From JALYXV01 sp963791545 (GTDB taxonomy: Bacteria; Actinomycetota; Acidimicrobiia; Acidimicrobiales; Palsa-688): DNA of 64,000 bases. The notes beneath the pieces are model-generated. The model saw only the letters and a list, made by a program, of their open reading frames with translations, made no database searches and was not told the DNA's origin. Shown one piece after another: positions 25,287 to 33,503 of this stretch. Positions within the stretch are counted from its first letter, which is position 1. Every line of letters starts with the position of its first letter. Location: the NCBI GenBank assembly GCA_963791545.1, contig CAWBSR010000015.1, positions 186,001 to 250,000 on the forward strand. The letters run 5' to 3'. Position numbers and translations under genes: made by a program.

Positions 25287-26073
25287 GCTCCATTGCCTTC
25301 TGCACCTCGCCCGACACGGCCGAGCTCACGAAGGCCTGGGCCCCGGCCTGGTTCTTGGAGGCTTTCACCACCGCAATCGGGTAGGTGATGACGGGCTGGG
25401 CGGAGTCGGGGACCGTGACCCCGGTGACTGTGGAGCCGGCCGCGGTCACGTCGGTCGCGTACACGACGGTGGCGTCCGCCTCACCGGAGGTCACCTTGGC
25501 GATCGCCGACTTGACGTCGGTTTCCAAGGATTTCGGCGTCACTGTCACCTTCATGGCGGCCAGGGCCGACCGGGTGTAGTCGCCGGCCGGAACGCCAACC
25601 GCTCCGAGGACCACCGTCACTCCCGGTTTGGCCAGGTCGGCCAGTGCCGTGATGCCCCTGGGATTACCCGGCGCCACCGCGATCTCGAGCTTGTTCCTGG
25701 CGAAGGTGACCGGGGTGGTGACCAATCCTGCCTTGACCAACTTGGTCATATTGGCCACGTCGGCCGACGCGAACACGTCAGCGGGTGCGCCCTGCATGAT
25801 CTGGGAGACGAGGGTGTTGGAGCCCGCGAAGTTGTAGGTGAGGCTCAAGCCAGGGTTGGAGGTGGTGAGGGTGGTCTTGGCCTTGTTGAAGGCTCCGGTC
25901 AGCGATGCCGCCGCGAAGACGTTGAGGCTGCCGGTGGGGGGAGCGAGGGTGGTGGACGCCGAGGTCGTGGTTGAAGCCGTCGACGTCGGGGTCGATGAAC
26001 AGCCGGACAGCGCCAGCGCTAACGCCGAGACGCCCACGACCGGGAGCAATCGGCGTAACGGTTGGCCGCGCAC
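25261..26073 (-). CDS. modA: Molybdate-binding lipoprotein
   Basis: ModA captures molybdate outside the membrane and delivers it to ModB. The 270-residue precursor has a lipoprotein signal (LALALSGC with Cys25), a Ser/Thr linker, and the ModA core: LNVFAAASLTGAFN, the oxyanion-binding GSNTLVSQIMQGAPADVFAS (ends quoted: AGSNTLVSQI and GAPADVFASAD) and NKLEIAVAPGNP. Near the C terminus are VVYATDVTAAG and YPIAVVKASKN. GTG start at 26073, 12 bp after the regulator gene. The anchoring as a lipoprotein fits a monoderm envelope. Confidence 0.94.
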   Translation of the reverse strand: MRGQPLRRLLPVVGVSALALALSGCSSTPTSTASTTTSASTTLAPPTGSLNVFAAASLTGAFNKAKTTLTTSNPGLSLTYNFAGSNTLVSQIMQGAPADVFASADVANMTKLVKAGLVTTPVTFARNKLEIAVAPGNPRGITALADLAKPGVTVVLGAVGVPAGDYTRSALAAMKVTVTPKSLETDVKSAIAKVTSGEADATVVYATDVTAAGSTVTGVTVPDSAQPVITYPIAVVKASKNQAGAQAFVSSAVSGEVQKAMERAGFVPPQ

Positions 26074-26085
26074 GGGGATCTCGCT

Positions 26086-26502
26086 TCAGGGTTGGGGGAG
26101 TTCGATAACGACGTTGGTTGACTTCACCGAGGCCACCGCCAGGACGCCGGGAGCGAGGCGGAGCTCGTCCGCGGCCTCCCGGCTCATCAGGGAGACGACG
26201 CGAAAGCGCCCCGCCTGAATCTCGACCTGGGCCATCACCGTGTCCTTGATCACCTTGGTCACCAGGCCCGGGAAGTGGTTGCGGGAGGACTCGACCACCG
26301 GCAGGACCCCGGTCGTGGGCGCCCGCTCGCTCAAGAACCGGGCCAGCCCCTCCCCGTCCACCGATCGCCTGCCGCCCTCGGAGCGGACCGCGGGGATCTC
26401 GCCGCCGTCGATCCAACGCCTCACGGTGTCGGCACTGACGCCGAGAAGTTCGGCCGTTTGGCCAACCGTGAACGTGGGCACCGCGGCCGAGCTTACTGGC
26501 AT
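26086..26502 (-). CDS. Molybdate-responsive regulator: excisionase-type HTH plus Mop/TOBE domain
   Basis: The 138 residues combine an N-terminal MerR/excisionase-type helix-turn-helix (FTVGQTAELLGVSADTVRRW at 11-30) with a C-terminal Mop/TOBE domain of about 65 residues (HFPGLVTKVIKDTVMAQVEI to VVIELPQP). Mop domains bind molybdate, so this is probably the sensor that controls the downstream modABC, unlike the ModE type, which uses a winged helix. ATG start at 26502. The promoter region upstream contains a GCCGCT-G-AGCGGC palindrome flanked by TATAT elements, a candidate operator. Confidence 0.88.
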   Translation of the reverse strand: MPVSSAAVPTFTVGQTAELLGVSADTVRRWIDGGEIPAVRSEGGRRSVDGEGLARFLSERAPTTGVLPVVESSRNHFPGLVTKVIKDTVMAQVEIQAGRFRVVSLMSREAADELRLAPGVLAVASVKSTNVVIELPQP

Positions 26503-26517
26503 TTACCAAGAAGTGCT

Positions 26518-26546
26518 AGATATAGGGCCGCTGAGCGGCGTATATG
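26518..26546. promoter_or_regulatory. Palindrome upstream of the molybdate operon
   Basis: GCCGCTGAGCGGC (26527-26539) is a perfect 6-bp inverted repeat around a central G, flanked by ATATA (26520-26524) and TATAT (26541-26545), which are themselves complementary. It is 25 bp upstream of the regulator ATG. The TATAT blocks could be -10 elements on either strand. It is the best candidate operator for the Mop-domain regulator. Confidence 0.55.
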
Positions 26547-26687
26547 GTCGAGCAAGGCGTGCATATGCGAGGTTCAAGGTTGGCCGACCCAGGGACATGG
26601 TTGTCCGAGCGGTCCCTTCGGATCGGAGTGGCCGGCGGCCGCTCGTCGTAGCGATCGAGCGGATGCCAAGCGGTGACGCTCGCGCTC

Positions 26688-27620
26688 TTACCCGGGCGCA
26701 GGCATCGACGTTCCGTTCCCGCTGGTCTCCTCCAGCGCCAGGCGGAGCGCCTCGATCTCACCCACCACGGAATCGACGTCGCCCGCCAGGCGGCTGGCGG
26801 CCGCCGCGTTGGGGGCATCGAGCGACAACTCGACGGCCCCGGCGACGGCGGCGTTGAGCTCCGCGGTCAGCACCCGCAGCCGGTCTGTGGCCCGCCGGGC
26901 CGCGGCCTCGACGCGCCGGGCCGCCTGCAACTGGGCGGCCATGGCAGCCTCTGTCTCCTCGTGGGCTCGCCGCGCTTCGGGCGAGTGGTCCTGGGTGGGC
27001 GTCGCCTGGAAGCGCCGCAGCTCGGTACCGGTCGCCTCGGGATCGAGCGAGTTCGAGGCGGCGTCCAAAGCGGCGCCGAGGTGGGCCACCCGCCAGCATT
27101 CCCGAACCCCGTCATGGACCCGGCCCGACACCGCCGCCAGCCGGTCCCGCAGGGGACCGGGGTGGCTGCGGGCCACCGCCTGATCGAACTTGGCCTGGGC
27201 CGTGAGCGATTCGCGCACGAAGGTCCGCCAGGGGTCGGGAACCGCGTACGGATCGATGACCTCAGGTCGCCGGTCCCGTTGCCGGCGACGGGCGGCCAGC
27301 GCCGCGCCCACCGCGACCCGGACCCCCCAGAAGCCGGCGCCGAGGGCGACCGCGGCCAGGATGGGCAGGCCGGCGATCAGTCCGACCCCGGTGCCGGCCC
27401 CGGCCAGCACCAGCGCCGACGGTGAGATGGCACCCCGGGCCGCCGCGGCCGCGGGGGTGGGAGCAGGCGTGGGCGCAGGGGCGGGCAGCAACCGATCACC
27501 GGTCGTGAAGCGTTCCATCATCGACAGCCAGGGTAGGGGCTGGCCGCGGCTAGCCAACCTCGCCGGCCAGCCGGCCGTGGCGTTGGCAAGATATTCAAGG
27601 GTGCTGACAACCCCTTCCAA
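26688..27620 (-). CDS. Uncharacterised membrane protein with C-terminal coiled coil, partner of AAA+ ATPase
   Basis: No family is recognised. With a TTG start at 27620, 6 bp after the AAA+ stop, the protein has 310 residues; the start is uncertain (an ATG-ATG pair further in, MMERFTTGDR, is an alternative). Residues 45-65 are Pro/Ala/Thr-rich, then two close membrane helices follow (SALVLAGAGTGVGLIAGLPI and AAVALGAGFWGVRVAVG). The rest, about 190 residues, is charged and helical, with Ala/Arg/Glu heptads typical of coiled coils (AAQLQAARRVEAAARRATDR). The direct downstream position suggests it is the membrane anchor or target of the AAA+ protein. Confidence 0.7.
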   Translation of the reverse strand: MEGVVSTLEYLANATAGWPARLASRGQPLPWLSMMERFTTGDRLLPAPAPTPAPTPAAAAARGAISPSALVLAGAGTGVGLIAGLPILAAVALGAGFWGVRVAVGAALAARRRQRDRRPEVIDPYAVPDPWRTFVRESLTAQAKFDQAVARSHPGPLRDRLAAVSGRVHDGVRECWRVAHLGAALDAASNSLDPEATGTELRRFQATPTQDHSPEARRAHEETEAAMAAQLQAARRVEAAARRATDRLRVLTAELNAAVAGAVELSLDAPNAAAASRLAGDVDSVVGEIEALRLALEETSGNGTSMPAPG

Positions 27621-27625
27621 CCCGC

Positions 27626-29023
27626 TTACGGCGGTGGCATCACGTCGGCGTCGGTGAGTTGGCACAGGTCCTCTGACGTCGGGTCCTCCAGGGCCACCAG
27701 CCGGCCCGCCTGGCGCTCCAGGGCCGCCTCGAACAGGTTGCGGGCCAGGCGGCCGTTTCCGAACCCCTTGGTGCGCGGTTCCTGTTCGAAGACCTCCCGG
27801 ACCTGGGCCCGGGCCTCGGGGGTGAGAACGTAGGTGCTCTCCTGGCAGAGGGATTCGAAGATGGCGGTGAGCTCGTCGGTCGAGTAGTCCGGGAAGTGGA
27901 TCGTTCGCGGGAACCGGGACCGCAATCCCGGGTTGGCGTCGATGAATCGGTCCATCTCCTCCGGGTAGCCGGCCACGACCACCACGACTTCATCGCGTCG
28001 GTCCTCGATCAGCTTGACCAGGGTGTCCACCGCCTCCCGGCCGAAGGAGTCCTCGGTCCCCTGATTGAGGGCGTAGGCCTCGTCAATCAGGAGGACACCA
28101 CCCGAGGCGGTGTCGAACACCGCCGTGGTCCGGGCCGCGGTCTGACCCATGTATCCGGCCACCAACTCGGCCCGGCCGACCTGGACCAGCTGGCCCTTCT
28201 CGACCACTCCGAGGGTGCGGTAGATCTGTGCCACCAGGCGGGCGACGGTGGTCTTGCCGGTGCCCGGGTTCCCGGTGAACACCAGATGATGGCTGGCCGC
28301 GGGCACGGGGAGGTGGTGCTGGCGGCGCAGCTGTTGCACCCGGATCAGGTCTGTCATCAGGCGGACCTGTTTTTTCACCTCCTTCAGGCCGATCATGGCG
28401 TTGAGCTCGCTGAGCAGCTCCTCGATCGGGCGGGGGGGCTCCGACGGGGCCGCGGCCACCGCCGCCGTCTGGTCGGCGGGGGGTCCGGACGGGGCGACGA
28501 CGGTGCCCTCGACCTTGCGCCCGCTGAGCGGCGAGCGGCCCGTCCAGGGGTTGCGCAGCCCCCCCGCCTCCATGGCCCGCAGCAAGGTGGTGCGGAACTG
28601 CTCCAGCGCCTGCAGTTCGCCCTGGGTGGTCACGGTGTCGAGGGCGCAGGCCTGGTGGGCGATCTCCATGGCGGCGTCGTAGTACCGCCACGAGTTCATG
28701 GCGCCGTACTTGCGGTCGGCATCAATCAGGAGGGAAAAAAGGGCAGACGGTGCCGTGATCCACGTTCGGGCCCCATCCAGCACCGCCCGCTGGCGGATCT
28801 CGGCGGGCGACAAACCGGTCAACGGGGTGTCCAGCCGGGAGCCGAAGGCGCCGACCAGGGCATCGACCTCCGGGGAGGTGTGCGAACCGTCGGCATCGAC
28901 GAAGGCGGCCGCGATATGGAACGCCTCGGCCGCCACGTCGCTCACCAGGGTGCCCGCGCCCCGGCCCACCAGGCTGGCGAGGACGTCGAGCGTCTCGGCC
29001 ACCTGGGTGATGAACCGGGTCAC
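27626..29023 (-). CDS. CbbX/SpoVK-type AAA+ ATPase with TerB-like helical N-terminal region
   Basis: The 465-residue protein ends in a CbbX-like AAA+ domain: Walker A GNPGTGKT at 251-258, Walker B as GGVLLIDEAYALN, sensor-1 region VVVVVAGYPEEMDRFIDANP (broken by its core AGYPEEM) and the arginine-finger segment NPGLRSRF. The N-terminal 170 residues are helical and contain two segments with a TerB-like DG/E pattern (VDADGSHTSPEVDALV and ALDTVTTQGELQALEQF); this assignment is inference. A Pro/Ala linker joins the halves. Such ATPases remodel protein complexes (Rubisco activation, type VII secretion EccA). No Rubisco or ESX genes are here. The next gene, a coiled-coil membrane protein, is its likely partner. 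Confidence 0.85.
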   Translation of the reverse strand: MTRFITQVAETLDVLASLVGRGAGTLVSDVAAEAFHIAAAFVDADGSHTSPEVDALVGAFGSRLDTPLTGLSPAEIRQRAVLDGARTWITAPSALFSLLIDADRKYGAMNSWRYYDAAMEIAHQACALDTVTTQGELQALEQFRTTLLRAMEAGGLRNPWTGRSPLSGRKVEGTVVAPSGPPADQTAAVAAAPSEPPRPIEELLSELNAMIGLKEVKKQVRLMTDLIRVQQLRRQHHLPVPAASHHLVFTGNPGTGKTTVARLVAQIYRTLGVVEKGQLVQVGRAELVAGYMGQTAARTTAVFDTASGGVLLIDEAYALNQGTEDSFGREAVDTLVKLIEDRRDEVVVVVAGYPEEMDRFIDANPGLRSRFPRTIHFPDYSTDELTAIFESLCQESTYVLTPEARAQVREVFEQEPRTKGFGNGRLARNLFEAALERQAGRLVALEDPTSEDLCQLTDADVMPPP

Positions 29024-29120
29024 CGGTTCCGCAAGCGGACCGGTCGCTATGGCTGGGTTTCCGGCTTTTGGTGGGAGGCCACACCCACAGTTTGGCTGGT
29101 CGCGGGGCGCCCCAATGGGG

Positions 29121-29720
29121 CTACGGCCTGGGTTCCCGCCACATGGGCCAGATCCGGGGTCCCCCGCCGGGCAGGTCGATCGTTCCCGTTACTTCGAAAC
29201 CGAGCCGGGTGTAGAACGCCAGATTGTCCTCCCGTGACGATTCCAGGTAGGCGGGGACGAAGTCGCGGTCGCAGCGTTCCAGCACCGGCGCCAACAGGGC
29301 CGAGCCAATCCCCTCACGGCGCCGGGACGGGTCGGTGCCCACCAACGCCAGATACCAGTGGTCTTCGCCGGGGTGGAGACATTCAATGGCCCGCACCGCC
29401 TGCATGGCGGCCGGAAGGCGGCCCCGCAGCGTCCACGCAAGGCGGGGCAGGGCTCGGACAAAGCCGCTCGGCGGTGTCCGCCATGCGCGCGGTGGCGCCC
29501 ACATGGCGGCGCCCGCCAGCTCGCCCGTCGTGTACACCTCGTCGTGTGGGAAGTAGAGGTGGGCCAGCTCCATGGCGAACAGGCGGGGGAGCCGCCCGAA
29601 TCGTGCCCGCGCCTGGGGCAGGAACCACTGCATGACGGGATCCTCCGCGAAGGCCCGGGCCAGGACCGCTCCGAGTGGCCGCACATCGTCATGGCTGGCC
29701 TTGCGGATAGTGACCGTCAT
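29121..29720 (-). CDS. GNAT-family N-acetyltransferase
   Basis: The 199 residues fit the GNAT fold: an N-terminal RKASHDDVRPLGAVLARAF, and the acetyl-CoA pyrophosphate loop seen as VGTDPSRRREGIGSALLAPV (R/QxxGxG/A as RREGIG). The C-terminal signature EDNLAFYTRLGFEVTG is typical. The long middle insertion with PQARARFGRLPRLFAMELAH resembles acetyltransferases near antibiotic or toxin genes, but the substrate cannot be told. ATG start at 29720. It stands alone between the AAA+ gene and the NlpC/P60 gene, on the same strand. Confidence 0.9.
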   Translation of the reverse strand: MTVTIRKASHDDVRPLGAVLARAFAEDPVMQWFLPQARARFGRLPRLFAMELAHLYFPHDEVYTTGELAGAAMWAPPRAWRTPPSGFVRALPRLAWTLRGRLPAAMQAVRAIECLHPGEDHWYLALVGTDPSRRREGIGSALLAPVLERCDRDFVPAYLESSREDNLAFYTRLGFEVTGTIDLPGGGPRIWPMWREPRP

Positions 29721-29824
29721 CGAGGATGACAGTCTGCCGGGCGGGCACGATTCCCGGGCGCCGCTACTGCAAGCCGTTCACAGCATTCCGAGGCCATTCT
29801 TCGCGGCGGCGTTGATTATTGCCA

Positions 29825-31165
29825 TCAGCCATGCACCCGGCCGAATCCGGCCAGGTCGTTCCACCAGATGGGGACGACCCCGACGTTGGCACCCGAGTGG
29901 GGGGCGTCGACCATCAGGCCGGCGCCGACGTACATCCCGACATGGTGGGCGGGATTGCCGAAGAAGACCAGGTCGCCTGGGGCCAGCTGGGAGATGGGAA
30001 CGGGCGTCGCCCACACCCGCTGTTCGGCCGCCACCCGGGGTAGGGTCACCCCCTGCCGGGCCCAGGCCCACAGCATCAAACCCGAGCAATCGAAGCTGCT
30101 GGGGCCCGCGGCTCCCCAGACGTAGGGCTTTCCGACCTGGGCCATGGCGACCTGTACTGCCGCCGCCGCCGCACTCAGGGGCGCCCCCAGGTTGGCCGGG
30201 GCCGGGAAGTCCAGTCCGCCGGTTGCCCGGAATCGGTCGAACGCCGCTTGGGCGGCTGCGGCATGGGCGGCGGCTACCAGTGGGGCCAGGCTGCCGCTGG
30301 CTTGGGAGACGGTGCCCAGCAGCTGCTGTTGCTGGATGGTGGCCGCCTGGGCCGCCGCCTGGGATTGGGCGGCCGCCACTTGCGCGGCCTGGCTGGCGGC
30401 ATAGGCCTTCTGTTGCTCGGCGGCGATAGCGGTCTCGGTGGCCCGGAGCCTCACCTCGTCTCGATGGAGCTGCTGCAGCTGCGCTAGCGCCTTGCCTACG
30501 GCGCTCTGGGCGTCGGTTTCCGCCGCCCCCTGCTCGTAGGTGGCCAGGACGGCGCTGCGGCCCGTCGGGGCGCCCGCTCCCAGGTTGACGTAGGCGTCCA
30601 CCGCCACCCGGTGTAACGCCTGAGCCGAGGTGGTGACCCGGTCGTGGGCGGCGCTGACGCCGGCCTGGGCCGTCGCCAACTGGGCCTGGACCTGGGCCAG
30701 CTGGGCCGCGGTGGCGGCCACTTTCTGTTGCGCCAGGTCGTACTGCGACGCCAGCGCGTCCAGAGCGTTGGCCTGGGCCACGATCTGCTGGTCGAGCTGG
30801 CGGGCCCGCGCGATGTCAGCCGGGGAGACGGTGGCAGGTGGCGGCGGCGGCGCCGGGGGCCCGGGGACCTCGATCGTCCACGCCGACGCGCTCGGCGGCG
30901 CCGTGGTCGCGGTGGTGGCGGGAGCGGTCGGCGCGGCGGTCGTCGGTATCAGCCGCGGGTCGACCGAGGCCGGAGGGCTCGTCAGGGTGGGACTGGTGGT
31001 GGTGTCGCTGCCGCCGGGCCTCGTTTGGGCGCCGGCCGGCGCCGCCAGCGATCCGATCAAGCAGGCCACGACGACCGCCACCACGCCGCCGCGGCGTGGG
31101 TGGAAGGACGACGAAGGCTGTGACGAACGCATCGGCTGCTGGTCGACCAGAACTTTCAGGCGCAT
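29825..31165 (-). CDS. Secreted NlpC/P60 peptidoglycan hydrolase with coiled-coil region
   Basis: The 446-residue precursor has a signal peptide (GGVVAVVVACLIGSLAAPAGA), a Pro/Thr-rich linker, a long Ala/Gln-rich coiled coil (about residues 125-330) and a C-terminal NlpC/P60 domain that cuts peptide stems. Catalytic residues are Cys360 (SSFDCSGLMLW), His408 (HHVGMYVG) and probably His423. The layout is like RipA-type and PcsB-type hydrolases, in which the coiled coil holds the enzyme inactive until a partner, often FtsX, releases it. The start is ATG 31165 or 31132. It is divergent from the SPFH/Tim44-like pair across about 144 bp. Confidence 0.9.
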   Translation of the reverse strand: MRLKVLVDQQPMRSSQPSSSFHPRRGGVVAVVVACLIGSLAAPAGAQTRPGGSDTTTSPTLTSPPASVDPRLIPTTAAPTAPATTATTAPPSASAWTIEVPGPPAPPPPPATVSPADIARARQLDQQIVAQANALDALASQYDLAQQKVAATAAQLAQVQAQLATAQAGVSAAHDRVTTSAQALHRVAVDAYVNLGAGAPTGRSAVLATYEQGAAETDAQSAVGKALAQLQQLHRDEVRLRATETAIAAEQQKAYAASQAAQVAAAQSQAAAQAATIQQQQLLGTVSQASGSLAPLVAAAHAAAAQAAFDRFRATGGLDFPAPANLGAPLSAAAAAVQVAMAQVGKPYVWGAAGPSSFDCSGLMLWAWARQGVTLPRVAAEQRVWATPVPISQLAPGDLVFFGNPAHHVGMYVGAGLMVDAPHSGANVGVVPIWWNDLAGFGRVHG

Positions 31166-31309
31166 GGCGGGCCCGCCCCGCCCCCGTCGCACTGTATCTC
31201 TTGATCTGTTCGGAGCGGGGGGCGCGTTTTCGTTGCACCAGCCCGATACCCTTTCCGGTACGCCCATTTTTCCGGGCGCCATGGTCACAGGGAAGGAAAG
31301 CAGCCAACT

Positions 31310-32521
31310 ATGGCCATCTTGGGGCGTGAGTTCATTGCAGTTCCCGACGATCGCAAAGGGCAGATCGTCTTCAAATGGCCCGACGTCAACATCCGCAAGA
31401 TGACCCGGGCGATCGTCGATGCCGACGAGCTGGCGGTGTTCATCAACACCGGACAGGTGGTCGGCACCATGGGCCCGGGCCGCCACCAGATCGATGCCAA
31501 CGAGCTGCCGTTCCTCGGCGCCATCGTCGACTGGGCCACAGGGGGCAATGCCTACCGGGCCGAGCTGTACTTCATCGGCACCCGGGAGTACACGGGCAAC
31601 ACCTTCGGCGGCCGCATTGACGACGTCCAGGATCCCCAAACCGGGATGATCGTGACGCTGCGGGTCTTCGGCGACTACTCGCTGCAGGTGTCCGATCCCG
31701 GCCTGCTCATCACCCGCCTGGTGGGCACCGTCGACGTGACCAACAACCAGGCCATCACCTCCTGGGTCAGCGACCAGCTGCTGAAGGTCATGCGCACCCA
31801 CGTGACGACCCAGATCGTCCGCAACGGCTGGCCCATCCTCGGTTTGTCGGCCTACACCACCGACATCGAGCAGGTGGTGATCGAGCGGGGCAACGAGCAA
31901 CTGACCAGCTACGGCCTGCGCATCATCCGGATGGGCAACTTCGACGTCAACCTGTCCGATGACGACGAGGCCCAGCTGAAGACACTGGCCAAGGACACCG
32001 CCTATTCCCGCCTGGCGGGCGGCTTCGGCCAGTACGCGGCCGGGGAGATGCAGCTGGGGGCCGGCCAGGGCATGGCCAAGGGTGGCGCCGCGACGGGCGG
32101 GGCCTTCCTCGCCGCGGGCCTCGGCCTCGGCGGCCAAGCGGCGGCTCCGGCGCAATCCAGCCCGCCCCCACCGCCGGGCCCCGGCTTCGCGGGGGGCGGT
32201 CCTGGCTTCGTCGGGGGCGGGCCGGCGCCGGGCGGGGCCGCGGCTGCGGCCGGCGTCGAGTGCCCGAGCTGCCACGCCGGCAACGCCGCCGCCGCCAAGT
32301 TCTGCGCCTCGTGCGGCACGTCAATGGCGCCGCCGACCATCAGCTGCGAGAACTGCGAGGCCCACAACCCGGCCGGCGCCCGTTTTTGCGCCAACTGCGG
32401 CCAGCCACTGGGCCCCCAACCGGTCCACTGCCCATCATGTGGGATCGAGGTGGCGTCGGGGGCCAAGTTCTGCCCGGGGTGCGGCACCGCCATCGCACCG
32501 GCCGCCACGGCATCGTCCTAA
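31310..32521 (+). CDS. SPFH-domain protein with three C-terminal double zinc ribbons (YdjI-like)
   Basis: The 403 residues begin with an SPFH/band-7-like domain (residues 1 to about 245: AVFINTGQVVGTMGPGRHQI, then LRVFGDYSLQV and YGLRIIRMGNFDVNLS), resembling the virion-core/YdjI family. A Gly/Pro/Ala linker follows, and then three double zinc ribbons: CPSC...CASC, CENC...CANC and CPSC...CPGC. There is no obvious membrane helix, so recruitment to the membrane is probably through the SPFH part or a partner. In B. subtilis ydjI is encoded with a PspA (ydjF); here pspA is 9 kb away. ATG with ribosome site GGGAAGGAAAGC. A Tim44-like gene follows after 10 bp. Confidence 0.88.
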   Translation: MAILGREFIAVPDDRKGQIVFKWPDVNIRKMTRAIVDADELAVFINTGQVVGTMGPGRHQIDANELPFLGAIVDWATGGNAYRAELYFIGTREYTGNTFGGRIDDVQDPQTGMIVTLRVFGDYSLQVSDPGLLITRLVGTVDVTNNQAITSWVSDQLLKVMRTHVTTQIVRNGWPILGLSAYTTDIEQVVIERGNEQLTSYGLRIIRMGNFDVNLSDDDEAQLKTLAKDTAYSRLAGGFGQYAAGEMQLGAGQGMAKGGAATGGAFLAAGLGLGGQAAAPAQSSPPPPPGPGFAGGGPGFVGGGPAPGGAAAAAGVECPSCHAGNAAAAKFCASCGTSMAPPTISCENCEAHNPAGARFCANCGQPLGPQPVHCPSCGIEVASGAKFCPGCGTAIAPAATASS

Positions 32522-32531
32522 GGAGAGCGGT

Positions 32532-33494
32532 ATGACCATGGCACAGGTAGTGGTGGGCGTAGGAGGGCTGGTCACCCGAGCCGGCGGTGGCCACAGCTTT
32601 AGCCGTGGCGGTTCCTCGGGCAGCGGCGGAAGCGGCGGAGGGGGAGGTTTCTTCTTCTTCGGCGGAGGCGGCGGGGGCGGCGGTGGCATCGCCGGCTTCA
32701 TCGTCTTGATGGTGATCGTCCTCGTCGTCCTCGGCGTCGTGGTGGCGTTGAAACGCCGCGGCGGCCTCGGCGGCCCTCTCGGTGCCATGGGCGGCGCCAT
32801 TGGCGGCCTCGGAGGCCTCGGCGGCTCCGGCTCGGCGTCCCCCTGGACCGGGACCGACCAGCCGGCCAGCCAGTCCATACGGGGTGACGTCTTCCCGGGG
32901 ACCCACGCCGACGCCCACGCCTCCACGTCGCCGGTAGAACAGGGCCTGGCCGAGATCAGCGCTCACGATCCGGCGTTCAACCAGGAGGCCTTCCTGGAGT
33001 CGGTCCAGAAGGCGTTCTTCATCGTCCAGGAGGCCTGGACCGAGCGCAAGCCGGAGATGAGCCGCCAGGTCATGGCCGACGGCGTCTGGCAGCAGCACCA
33101 TACCCAGATCCAGAAGTACCTGGACGAGCACAAACGCAACGTGCTCGAGGATCTGGCGGTGGGCGACCTGCGCATCCTCTCGGCCCACTCCGACCAGACC
33201 TTCGACACCATTACGGTGCGGGTCTTCGCCGCCTGCGCCGATTACGACGTCGACGACAGCAGCGGCAAGGTCGTCAGGGGCAACAAGAGCGTGGGCCAGT
33301 GGCAGGAGGATTGGACCTTCCAGCGGTCCTCGGCCGCCACGACCAAGCCGGGGGCGGGCACCTTGAACAGCAAGTGCCCCAACTGTGGGGCCCCGCTCAA
33401 CGTCGACCTCCAAGGTGTCTGCGACTTCTGCCACCAGCCCATCATGGGGGGAAAATACGACTGGGTCCTGGCCCGCATCGCCCAGGTGATGTAG
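32532..33494 (+). CDS. Gly-rich membrane protein with Tim44-like domain and C-terminal zinc ribbon
   Basis: The 320-residue protein has a Ser/Gly-rich N terminus (SFSRGGSSGSGGSGGGGG), one membrane helix (IAGFIVLMVIVLVVLGVVVAL, about residues 56-76), a Gly-rich linker, a Tim44-like domain (about residues 140-275: DPAFNQEAFLESVQKAFFIV, then RVFAACADYDVDD and WQEDWTFQR) and a C-terminal zinc ribbon CPNCGAPLN...CDFC. Tim44-like domains bind lipid or protein at membranes. The start is ATG 32532 with ribosome site AGGAGAGCGG. It is 10 bp behind the SPFH gene and 9 bp before proA. A joint membrane complex with the SPFH protein is inference. Confidence 0.85.
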   Translation: MTMAQVVVGVGGLVTRAGGGHSFSRGGSSGSGGSGGGGGFFFFGGGGGGGGGIAGFIVLMVIVLVVLGVVVALKRRGGLGGPLGAMGGAIGGLGGLGGSGSASPWTGTDQPASQSIRGDVFPGTHADAHASTSPVEQGLAEISAHDPAFNQEAFLESVQKAFFIVQEAWTERKPEMSRQVMADGVWQQHHTQIQKYLDEHKRNVLEDLAVGDLRILSAHSDQTFDTITVRVFAACADYDVDDSSGKVVRGNKSVGQWQEDWTFQRSSAATTKPGAGTLNSKCPNCGAPLNVDLQGVCDFCHQPIMGGKYDWVLARIAQVM

Positions 33495-33503
33495 GCGCCG
33501 CCC

